A stretch of 64,000 nucleotides of DNA from Parelaphostrongylus tenuis (taxonomy: Eukaryota > Nematoda > Chromadorea > Rhabditida > Metastrongylidae), in the NCBI GenBank assembly GCA_019055375.1, contig JAHQIW010000750.1, positions 310,001 through 374,000 of the forward strand, written 5' to 3'. Below the pieces are notes generated by a model that was given only the letters and a program-made list of their open reading frames with translations, did not search any database and was not told the origin of the DNA. Made by a program: the position numbers and the translations under genes. The stretch's first letter is position 1. Each line of letters opens with the position of its first letter. Positions 12,001 through 21,500 of this stretch are shown piece after piece.

Positions 12001-15000
12001 CGAATGTAGCGATTCCAACGCACTATTCAGTTTTTGTTAAGAGTAACAAAGCGAATTCATGTGTTTGAAAACTTTATCGGAGATATAAGTATTCCCATTC
12101 AGCGGGCGACACAAGCTTCTGTATATTCGATCGACTGAGCACACTACTGCTAAGCCTAAGTAATTTCATAAACATTTTGCAAAAGTCAGTGGTGTTAACT
12201 GAACAGGCTAAAATAAAAAAATGCTGCTGCTGTAAGAGTAACATACCGCCAACGGAATTTTCAAAACTAAAGTGCTCGAAGGTGCTTGTCTCAACGGCTG
12301 ATGCAGTAGTATGGATCGCTGAGGTGCTGTATTCGAACGGAGTAGTAGTCCGGAACGGATCGGCTGGTGTAAACGTTGTCTTTGCAGTAGTCGTCGTCGT
12401 TGATGGGGTCGGCGCCGAAGGGTCCAAGGGCAGTGGAGGTGGCTCGAACTCTTCCACTGGAGAGACACGGCAATTATATAGGAACTGTTCCTAATTTACT
12501 TTGGCGAATACGAGGTTGTTAACGCAAGATTTACAGACTACCACATAGGCACTTGCAATGGCTTACGTTTATGCGGTTTCGTCTTCACCGCAGCCTCGCA
12601 GAGTCAAAATGACGTGCAATCTACTTAAGCAAAGAATTTGTAAGCAAAATAAATAAAATATTTTATGCAAAATGCGAATCCTATAGCAATCAAGTTCTAC
12701 TAAATATCGTTTTGCTCATTTTTGGTTGTACACTTGTCACTACATAGAGCAGTAGCACCGAGGTCTGGATTTTTGATACAAATCAAGGTTTTTTCAAAAA
12801 TTTCCCGCTCTAGTTTTCCGCTCCTTGGCGAGGATGGTCATTGTGTAGAAATCTTTTGCAGAAAAGAAAACGTAGATTCGTAGTGCGCACAATTGTCGAA
12901 GCGTTTGTGATCTATACCGAAACCCAAACATAGATTGCAAAAGGAGTGCTTCGACATAGCGCGTAATTTCGTACCATAACTCAAATCGATTTTTATGGAT
13001 CCGAGTCAGGCACTCACTTCGCTTATGTAAGACTCGCTACGGATAGTCTACATGTTAACAACTAGTAGATCGAAAAACAGCAAAGCGATGAGCATTTAAT
13101 AGGACCTGATTGACACGCGATTTATCATTTGAGTATTAAGCTTCGTTTGCTTGAATTATGGAATTGTTTGGCTGGGTAGATTGTACAACAAATAGACTCT
13201 TTCCGGCTCTGAAGAAGGCGAAACCACCGAAACGTAGCCATTGTAAGTATCTCTATTGTGAAGATAATACTGTCTTTTAACAAGCTTGTTTTCGCTAAAG
13301 AAGAAAATGATAGAAATGTTTGATCAGTGGGTCAGTCAATAGTCGGCCCTGGGAATATATCCGAATTATACTGCAAAAGTGTTGCATGTTAGCAAAAGGA
13401 TGCTATGTGTAGTGAACTCTCTGGAGACCGTACACCCACAGCCTCTACATCTCTAAGTGGTAACTCTGGACGGTCTGCTCCACCTCCCTCGCATCTCCAA
13501 CTCCGACGTGCTGCGTCTGACAATGGCAGACTGCTGCGTTTACTCTTTAGGGACCGCGGACCCACCTCTTCTACATCTCTAACCGCCAGCGTCAGAATGC
13601 ATTCAATGTATTATTGTATTGTTGTTGCTATTTTATTGTATTATTGTATTACTTATTATTATTATTCATATTAGTGTTGCTATTTTACTGTATTATTGTA
13701 TTATTTATTATTATTATTGCATTATTGTTGCTATTTTCCTACTTATAGCAACATAATATATTTACATTTAGCATAACATAGGAAATTGACAGCAATAATA
13801 CAATTGAATACAACAGTATATCAATGCGTCCCCACGCTAGGTGTTAGAGATGCAGAAGAGGTAGGTCCACGTCCCCGAAAAGGTCGTCTCTTTGTTTTTA
13901 AAAACACCCCTTCACCATAACGCTGTAAAATCAGCACAAAACCCACTGATTCTCAGGCGTGCAACATTTCTCGCCGGACAGAGCTCTTTTTTGGACTATC
14001 AGTAATCATCCGACAGCGTAATCGTTTCTGACTCCAACGCTGTGCTTACATCCTGGAAAGAGCGTTTCTCTGCAGCGTAACAGGTAAAATAAGTTGAATC
14101 CGCATATGCAATCCAAGGGAGTCTTCGGCCAATTCACGTGCCCCTGGCTCAGGCAGTGACGTGCGCTGCGCGAGTAGCTAGACCTTGCACCGGTCTACTA
14201 CTCGCGTCAGCGCACGTCAGCTGCTGTAGCCAGGGGCACGTGAATTGGCCGAAGACACCCTTGGTTGCATATGCGAATTCAACTTATTTTACCTGTTACG
14301 CTGCAGAGAAACGCTCTTTTCAGGATGTAAGCACAGCGTTGGAGTCAGAAACGATTACGCTGTCGAAATGATTACTGATAGTCCAAAAAAAGAGCTCTGT
14401 CCTGCGAGAAATGTGCACGCCTGAGACATGGTTGTGCTGATTTTACAGCGTTATGGAAGGGTGTTTTTAAAAAAAGGAGACGTGAGGCTATAGCTAGAAA
14501 TCCAAGCTCTCGAATGATTACTAACACTCCTATGAAAAGTTCTTGTCCTGCGAATGAGATCCCTTTGATTTGTCGCCTCATAATGGACAAGTACCAAACT
14601 TCTTCCCCGTTCAGAAAGTAATTTCCTGGCTTTCTTGTATGATGTGCAAGAGACTTTGTGCTATCATTCAAATGTCTCAGCTTTTCATTTTGTTTTATAT
14701 AAGCAAATAAACCCGCTGTAAAGTTTGAGAAGCAAACCAACTATACCGAGTGCGAAACCCGTTAATTTTTCTTCTTACAGAACATTACAAAGACCTTTCT
14801 GAATACTAGACCCAATTCCATAATCGTGATTTTTCAAACTATTAATGGGTACCAAGAGTTAAGTGGACTCTATCAACCGAAAAAGGTCTCTAAATAAGGT
14901 GTTGACGCGATTTTGTCAGTACTTTTCTGATATCGGAAAAAGATATATGAAGGGACCTTTTTTGCTGGACAAAGACTTACCTTAGTAGTCATTCAAAATC

Positions 15001-18000
15001 TAAATCTTAGAGATTTCAAAAATGTATTGTTTTATGGAAGAACTTTCTTACAAAACTGTAGCTGTGATAGGTGCAAAAACAGAATTGCGCTTCCCCTACG
15101 ACACGCTTTATTGCGCATATTCTTTGCTGGACACTGCTTTTCATATATGACGTCAATGACGTAAATCTAAGAAATTTTAACGCGCTTGTTTTAAAAAGGC
15201 TTTTTCATTGCGCTGTAACAGAATATAAAACCGTGTTCCACATGCGCGTGTTTTTCGTGAAACAAAGCTTTTCCCGCCTTCAAATTGACTAATCGATAGC
15301 GTATGTCTCAATGATTCCAACACTGCGCTTACCTTCCGGAAAACCGTTTTACTGCCCTGCGACGAGATCACAGGCTCAAGGCTAAGGCGTCTAAATGGAT
15401 GTGTATTGATCGCGCAGAGCCATTCACATGCAGCACGTGGTTTCTGGTTCAAAAATAGGGGTTTTTCTTCTTGAGGCAAACTCTAAATAACAATTGACGA
15501 CTGTGAGCTTCAAGATTTCCCCTATGCCTTCATTGCTTTCCGTGCACAGGCTTAGGCTGCTTAGGCTTTGGCATATTGGCAAGGAAAAGCTTAATTACAG
15601 AGAACGTCGAAGAAAGTTTCTTCAACAATTCTAGTACAGAAACCAAAGGAATCCCTACGAAACGGACGAAAAGCTTAGGAATAAATATCGGAGGAGCGCG
15701 CGATAATGAGACCCGTGTAATACGCAATTTTAATTTCTGCTGTAGCATTGTCAGAAAGCCTCCTTGGAAAACATGCATTTGTGAAAAGCCCTGTACCGCA
15801 AAATTACATAACACGACGTGTGCGAAATACAGTTTTACCATTAGTGTTACAGCGCTGTAAGAAGCCTTTTTAAGAACTAGTGCACTGCCGTATTTTTCGA
15901 TATTCAAGCTTTTGAATGATTACTATTAGTCCATTGGGAAATCTTCGCCCAAAACAAAGAAACTTTTCGGAATACCCTTTTTAAAAAACTTCATTCTCAC
16001 ACAATGCTTAAGCATGTCATAGGGAGAGGGTTAGACAGAAATAAGGTGAATAGAAAACTAATCATTGTCAAATGTGATAATTTTCGACGCGTGGTCACTT
16101 CCTTTGAAAACAAAAGGCCGTAAAAAAGAGAAAGTTGGAGACTTAAATCTCATCGTTTTGCTTGCTTCAAAACTGATAACTTATGCTTAGTGCTCAACGT
16201 TACCAACCTGGATCACCGTTTCCGAGGCTGAAATGCTTGTATGTCTCTGTTTCAATTGGTTGCGTAGCTGGATACTGACTAGATGTGTCGTAGACAAAAG
16301 AATTTTGGATGAAGTTAGGCTCCTCATCTAGATTGCCTTCAAACACATGGAGGGCTTCTTAAAAGCTTAGTTTTGGAGGTAGCTCTTTTTAGCTGAGAAA
16401 ATGCCATCTAAGTATTTCACTATTATAAGAGAGGAGCAACTCGGTCGAATTGTACTATAGAAAATAAACAGTTTATTCGTCGACTGCAGTGAAATCAAAA
16501 AACCTGAACAAAAATTAGTGCCTCACAGTGTATGCTCACGCTGAACTTGTCTTTGTATGGCACATGTGTACGTTTACCTATGAGTGATCAACTTGGTTAG
16601 AATTTTCTCTGATTTCAAAATTACTTAGGGGAACCGTGGCCGCGTGGTTGTGATGCTCGTCGCGGCGCAGCGCGGGACTAATCACCCACTCCCAACAGTC
16701 TCCGCAGTTTATAACGATCTTTCTATCCAAGGCCACAGCCAGGCTATCCTCGAGATTGCATGGAGACTTCAACCTGTATTCTACGACTTTCAAGAAGAAG
16801 AAGAAAAAAACTAATTAAATGCTACAAGTATTAGGATTCGTACACTAAAACAAAAGAGTGTAAGACGAATCAAATAATGTGATTAGCTAACTTTCCACAA
16901 AATGCCAAAAACTGCCACTGTTTATTACAAATTATAGAGTGGATTGGAGGGGTTTATGAAGTGCCAATCTAGTCGTCGAAGACTGGTAGAAATCTCATAC
17001 TTCTCTAGCGGCAATAAAGGAACAACTCATTTGACCTTGGCGTTTAAATGTCCAGTGTTACGGCAGCCAGTGGAAGGTTTCAAATACTGAGTGGTGCAGA
17101 AGCCAAGGATTGTTGCCGAACGAACAGAATTTTGCCTAGTAATGAAATTAGTGCAGCATATGTGACCCAAAATTTTTTCCCCTGTTCTTCTTTTACCGAA
17201 CACATTCGCCTTTCGAGTCAGAAGCCGATTGTCACGACCATTACCGTCTGCAAATGTTCCGCAGCGGCTCAAAGGAGATATCATCAAGAATGGTTGCGTC
17301 TTTATAACTGTGTGAGATTTCCAAGGCAATCTACTAACTCCTTCAAACTATCCCACTTGTTGGGTGTTGTATTTTCTGTCCTCTTTCCCCGTAATACATA
17401 ATTACACTCGAGCTCGACTAGCCTCCGTAGACAGCAGTGGTAATGAAGAATAAAGCTCTCGGAGCTGAGTATTCCCTGAAGGATGCGACATGCCTTCGTC
17501 TTCAATTCCTAGTTTCGTTTGAGGTTATTCAACGCATATCAGGCCTTCACAATGACGCGCGCTGGCCTTTCGATAAAACAAATCAGCACTACTATTCTAC
17601 CGGACAAGTCTGAAACCAGTTCACCTATTACGGAGTGATGAAAGGCTTCGAGCCTAAATCGCGAGATCGAACCTGTACCTTCGATTACGTGTACGACGTA
17701 GAGCACCTCTAACCACTACGTCACAAGCACACATGATCACTGATGATAGTGGTTTTGGAATACACAGATTACATTTTAGAAATGTTTGAACGTCATTCAA
17801 GTATATAAGCAAGTATGTGATGAAATGTATTAAAAACTTAGTATATAAATTTCATTCCACTAACCATCCTCGTTTGCATTGATGGAGGAGTTTTCATTAC
17901 TAGAATGATCAAATTCAATCGTATCTGTTGCCGTGTGGGGATAATGTGTAGAGGAGTGGGGGAGGAAATTCGACGCAGCCTAAATTTTACAGCACTACAA

Positions 18001-18262
18001 GTAAATGAGAATGGCATCTGTAGTAGTAAACACACTAAAAAAAAATTCTTCAACACATGAAGGCCCATCTAATCTCAACACCCGAAAAGTGAGCGCCATA
18101 GGTAAGATTTTGCCAAAAGTTTCGCCATTCTTGGCGAAGAATTTCAAGTGCAATTTGATTGCATGTGCACAAAATTAGATTTCGCGTAATTATAACCAAC
18201 CTTATCAGCTTCGTCATCAAGGCGAATCATATTAGCGACTTCATTGTCTTCTCCCGTTTCTC
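5813..18262 (-). CDS. Thr/Pro-rich repeat locus with tandemly duplicated exon pairs
   Basis: Eight exons can be chained on the minus strand: 18262-18201, 17979-17865, 16357-16208 (B1), 12456-12247 (A1), 10918-10763 (B2), 10096-9887 (A2), 7417-7265 (B3), 6022-5813 (A3). They make 1266 nt (422 codons' worth) of continuous frame. From B1 on, every exon is phase 1-1, so whole cassettes can be added without breaking frame. Module B is acidic and ends PIETSTFKHFSFGNADP; module A carries APTTTTTAKTTF and ends STFEHFSFGN. The Thr/Ser/Pro content resembles extracellular O-glycosylated linkers. I recognise no family. No convincing start exon was found in the 300 bases between this locus and the amine oxidase stop, and the 3' terminal exon was not identified. 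It may be the C-terminal tail of the amine oxidase, or a separate downstream gene. Confidence 0.68.
7265..7417 (-). CDS. Module B copy 3 exon
   Basis: 153 nt, phase 1-1, TTTGCAG acceptor and GTTGGT donor. It encodes YVFESSVDEELQSV, then TSSHYPATQPIETSTFKHFS and FGNADP. The intron just below it (7081-7264) still resembles the intron below B1 (16030-16207), so intron DNA was copied along with the exon. Confidence 0.72.
8543..8579 (-). CDS. Possible alternative first exon (MADELEAARDGK)
   Basis: ATG at 8579-8577 opens twelve codons and ends in phase 1 at a GTAAGC donor. That matches the entry phase of module B3 just downstream. CTTTAG lies seven bases upstream of the ATG and could serve as a trans-splice acceptor. 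A weaker lookalike (MASASERRGK) sits at 11532-11502, in the corresponding place upstream of B2, with a GC donor. It is short, so chance is a real alternative. Confidence 0.3.
9030..9265. repeat. Duplicated intron segment (pairs with 11860-12085)
   Basis: Both segments carry GTCAAAGTA, then TCTTTTATATTGGCCC-like and GCAGCATTTAT blocks in the same order, and lie below module A exons A2 and A1. The protein frame seen here is a shadow of duplicated intron DNA. Confidence 0.55.
9887..10096 (-). CDS. Module A copy 2 exon
   Basis: 210 nt, phase 1-1, TGCTTCAG acceptor and GTAGGC donor. Counting by eye, it differs from A3 at about 12 of 69 residues. It keeps the Thr run, ADPFRATTPFEYRTSEVYST and STFEQFSFGN. 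Confidence 0.72.
10194..10249. repeat. 28-bp tandem duplication
   Basis: Two adjacent 28-bp units beginning TTTACGATTTAGG and ending CCAGCCTTATA differ at one base. They lie just upstream of exon A2 in the intron. Confidence 0.8.
10763..10918 (-). CDS. Module B copy 2 exon
   Basis: 156 nt, one codon longer than B3, phase 1-1, TTTCAG acceptor and GTTTGT donor. The core is FVSESSLDEEPQF, then SSHYPATQPIETSTFKHFSF and GNADP. It is nearly the same as B3 from SSHYPATQ onward, indicating a recent duplication. Confidence 0.72.
12247..12456 (-). CDS. Module A copy 1 exon
   Basis: Exactly 210 nt, phase 1-1, from a CTCTCCAG acceptor to a GTATGT donor. It begins EEFEPPPLPLDPSAP, carries a run of five Thr before AKTTFTPADPFRTTTPFEY, and ends STFEHFSFENSVG. 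It is more diverged than A2 and A3 are from each other. Confidence 0.72.
13400..13883. repeat. Inverted short repeats around an AT-rich simple-sequence tract
   Basis: The block CCTCTTCTACATCTCTAAC at about 13563 recurs inverted at about 13845 (GTTAGAGATGCAGAAGAGG). A diverged direct copy lies at 13430 (CCTCTACATCTCTAAGTGG). Between them, 13605-13740 is a TATTGTATTATTGT-type low-complexity tract. Confidence 0.6.
13884..14485. repeat. Large near-perfect palindrome, arms about 295 bp
   Basis: The left arm runs from CGTCTCTTTGTTTTTAAAAA to a centre near 14187. The right arm returns the same sequence inverted to TTTTTAAAAAAAGGAGACG. Matching landmarks include GGCCAATTCACGTGCCCCTGG against its complement, and CCAACGCTGTGCTTACATCC against GGATGTAAGCACAGCGTTGG. 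The centre is a small hairpin (GAGTAGCTAGACC / GGTCTACTACTC). It lies in the intron between B1 and A1. Confidence 0.85.
14486..16000. repeat. Cluster of the same dispersed repeat as the palindrome arms
   Basis: Diverged units share TCGAATGATTACTAACA, AGTTCTTGTCCTGCGA and 'ACAGCG...AAAGGGTGTTTTTAAAA' blocks with the palindrome arms. Further copies occur at 36700-37060 and 56450-57400. Open frames in this stretch (for example 15576-15860 plus) show no family signal and are probably fortuitous. Confidence 0.55.
16208..16357 (-). CDS. Module B copy 1 exon
   Basis: Forty-nine full codons, phase 1-1, with a GTTGGTAACG donor identical to that of B3. It contains YDTSSQYPATQPIETETYKH and ends SLGNGDP. 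The acceptor reads TTTTAAG rather than TTTCAG, the weakest splice signal of the set. It is the most diverged of the three B copies. Confidence 0.65.
17436..17735 (-). mobile_element. tRNA-derived SINE, diverged copy
   Basis: Same layout as the copies at 24929-25199 and 41022-41315: the plus strand begins AATAAAGCTCTCGG and ends with a tRNA-like promoter read on the minus strand (box B-like GGTTCGATCTCGCG; box A-like GACGTAGTGGTTAGAGG). No clear target-site duplication was found, consistent with greater age. Confidence 0.55.
17865..17979 (-). CDS. Repeat-locus exon resembling module B
   Basis: Thirty-eight codons plus one base between an AAATTTAG acceptor and a GTTAGT donor. The segment HSSTHYPHTATDTIEFDHSS loosely parallels the module B segment DTSSHYPATQPIETSTFKHF, so this is probably a diverged founder of the module. 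It leaves in phase 1, matching the entry phase of B1. Confidence 0.6.
18201..18262 (-). CDS. Repeat-locus exon, acidic (first recognised)
   Basis: Twenty full codons (ETGEDNEVANMIRLDDEADK) between a TTGTAG acceptor and a GTTGGT donor, entering in phase 1 and leaving in phase 0. It joins in frame to the exon at 17979-17865. Frame 0 contains a stop, so the upstream exon must end in phase 1. A donor at the end of the amine oxidase coding region (GAAG|GTTGAG) provides exactly that phase. Confidence 0.55.
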
Positions 18263-18564
18263 CTACAATAGTTTTACGATTGCAATTTTTTTCTTTTGAT
18301 TTCAGGACTTCTTATTGATAGAGAGGACTTTAGACTCAATATTTGTCTCTAAGAGAAAAAGCGCTTTCACGCGAATTGTTGGAGATGATATAGCTGTGCG
18401 ATCTACGGCGGCAGGCATAGCAAAAATCTCGACTTAGACCCTCATTGAACTTTCAGTTATCTTACACGTAGCCTCTTTGCTACTCGCTCTGCAAATTTTC
18501 GAGAGAGTCGATACACCACCAGGATCATTTTTATAGAAAGCTATGAAGAAAACTTTGCCTACTC

Positions 18565-21500
18565 TCAACCTTCAGTGTTCAGTAGTCTGTCCGCCACAAA
18601 TGCACCGGCCAGCTGTCCTGACAGCACAGCTCCGTTCATGAGTCCCATCGAGATGTTCGAGTATTCTGCTGATGCGAAAATCACTCTCTGAAGTGACTTA
18701 TTGTAGTCAACAGCACTTCTGAGGACTAATTGCTTGTCTTTTCATTAGTAGTATTCATTAATGTTTACAACTTGAAGTCTTCTTATAGCCCAGTCATACA
18801 TTTGAGTCATTTCACCCCATCCGATCATAACCACTCGAACTTTGTCCTTAGAATGCGATTTTTATGTGCATCAAAATCAGCTTCTACCTAATGACCAGGA
18901 AAGGCGCAGCAAATCAATCTTCTGAGATAATATTTTCATTCTCAAATATAGTCTGATAAAATATTTAATCGTTTGTAAAGTTCTGGTATGACATCTCGAG
19001 TGGTAGACGTACTTTTCGGCGTTCTTGCACGCGTCATCTATTTTGAGACTATAGTCGATTGGAAGGTATTGTGATATATGCAGTGTCACCAGCCGTGAAC
19101 CATCGACTGAAAAATCCTCTTGGACCGCAACATCAAGTGATCTATAGACTTGACGTGGAGTGATACATCTTCGGCGCCGTTACTTAGTCGTGGGAGAACG
19201 GTGAACCAAAAGGCATGTGGTACTGATGAGGCGTGCAGGAACACCGAAAAAGTACGTCTACCTCTCGAGATGACATACCAGACCTATCAAAAGGCTCAAA
19301 ATATCCTCTCAGACTATATCTGAACTCTAAGCGAGGTATCAATATAGTCGATAAGAAGTTCTCTTGTTCAGTTTGGTTATTTGTTTAGTTTGCAAAGCGA
19401 GATACTTTGATTCGAAGACCGACTTTCCTTTAACTTCAACATTACCAGTCAATCATAAATTCATTGCTGATCAAGCGAATAGTACAAAGTTGATAAGGAA
19501 TAAATCCATTCGGCTAACAGTTTGACGTCTTTGTCCTCATCACAGCTAGCTATTCGAGTCGATGTGCGCAATCATTATGTTCATCGTGATCTTCGTCTTC
19601 CTTTCGTTCGATTCGAATCTCCTTTGAAGAAGACGAAGAAGTTGAAACGCTAGCCGACTCAATTTATCTTGATTTTCATAGACTTCTGGCTATTGGCTAG
19701 ATCGGCAGATCGATTAGTAATGACAAAGCAAAGGAAAGTTGATTTTCAAATCACTTTGAATTCAAACGCTAGTGAAGAATATTAATAACTGCTGCAAGAT
19801 GGACTGCTGTTGAAAAGCGAGCAATTATCAGCGGACAACCATTATCATCACGTCGTGTATATGCGAGCATCATTGAGTGAGGTTCATCTATTTGCACGGT
19901 GCTTCACCAGAGGAGATTTAACTCGAACAGAACGAAGACGGAAACTACAACAAGAACGAACGACCGTGGAAATCGACTTGAATTATCGTCTCTGAAGCAG
20001 ACGAGGACGTCGAAATGTTGGCCAAATAAATTCACTTCTTCACTGGCTTGATTAACGAGGAATATGTTAGAGAAACTTTAGGTCAGAAAAAGGCGGAAAG
20101 GGTAAAATCTAGGTCAAACGACTGACGCATGCATTGAAATCTGCACAGAAGGCGGCGAAAGGTTCAGAGTGCTAAGGATACTGTAGGGTCCTTATGGAGT
20201 AGAAAGAATTAGACATAGCACAAAACATACTTATTGATTCTTTAGGTTATTAATGAGTTTCCCTCTAAATAGGTGGCGCTTTCAATTACTTGGAAAAATG
20301 GGAATTCTGTGCTTTGTTAAATCTTAGAATTAGTTCATGGACATCTCCATAAGCGGCCGCGATGACTTGTAAAGAAGAACGTAGAAAAACATATCTATAT
20401 TCTCAACCTACACGAGAGAAAAGTGCTTATTTTCCCAACTGTTAGATTTCACTTAGAGCAATTATGATGCTATTTTGAGTGCACTGTTCAATTTCGGAGT
20501 ACATGAAATATAAAATAAAGTAGTGCCCTCAATGTGAACCTCTCCATGGTGATTAATTCCTCGTATATAACGGAGGCCAGTGACGTCAACTTTCGGCGGT
20601 AGGATCCCGATCGAACCCTGACTGAATGGATCCGAAACAAAATGCTCATCACTGAAAGTCACATTATTGTAACACTAACAAACAAAGCTGTAACGCAATT
20701 ATGTAGTTCATAAGAACATCTTGGTTTTATGAAATAATGTATTTCCAGTAAAAGAAAATAGCATAAGTAAGGATGCATTGATAAAAGTAAATATTAGCGC
20801 ATCATAACATGTTCTGTTATGGAAACTGGGAGTTCTGTTTACCTGGTATCGAGAGGTAGTTGTCCATAGTCTCCCAATGACCTGGTGACGATGTCGACGT
20901 AAGTGGCATGCCTTTGTGAAGTAGTCATCTGCTGCGAGAAATGAGCTATACCCCAGAGCACTCCGGTGGCTCCCGTGTCGGCTAAAATGATTTGGCTGGA
21001 GCTTTTTTATTAGGTATTCTCACAAGTTTTCGCACTAAAGCATTAAACACCAATTTCATTAGCCAGAAGCTGTCAAAATTATTTAACAACACTATTCAAA
21101 GGCTGGCATCTCTCAGGTAACAAATCAATACTGCTTCGGGCGAATTTATTGAGCTTTCTTTTGGCACTAAATTTGTCCATACTTGCCGCATCTTGACCGC
21201 TCAACAAAGTCTCTATCGCAGTTTCCTTCTTTATGAGACGAATTGTTTTGGGACATGACCGGGCCGATTCGCTAGAACTTGCTGTCAGCTGGAAATACGA
21301 TCAACGCCAAGCGCTACTGTGAGCACCTGGGCATCTGTAATCGGGTACTGGTCACGTTGACATCGCCGCAATCTCGTCGTGCCTCGAGAGAACGCAAGGC
21401 TACATTTGCCAAATTGACAAAGACAAAGCTGATCGAGCTGCGCTGCAGTTGCTGGATCAGCCGCCGCAGAGTCCTGACTTGTCGCTGTCTGACTATCATC

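Noticed and set aside
15530..15907. Overlapping 125- and 94-codon frames on opposite strands
   Set aside because: They sit inside the dispersed AGAGCTCTG-type repeat cluster, have no family motifs, and frames are not kept in other copies.
16578..16793. Possible tRNA- or SINE-like sequence (GGCCGCGTGGTTGTGATGC)
   Set aside because: A box A-like start is visible, but there is no box B, acceptor pairing or second copy in the window.
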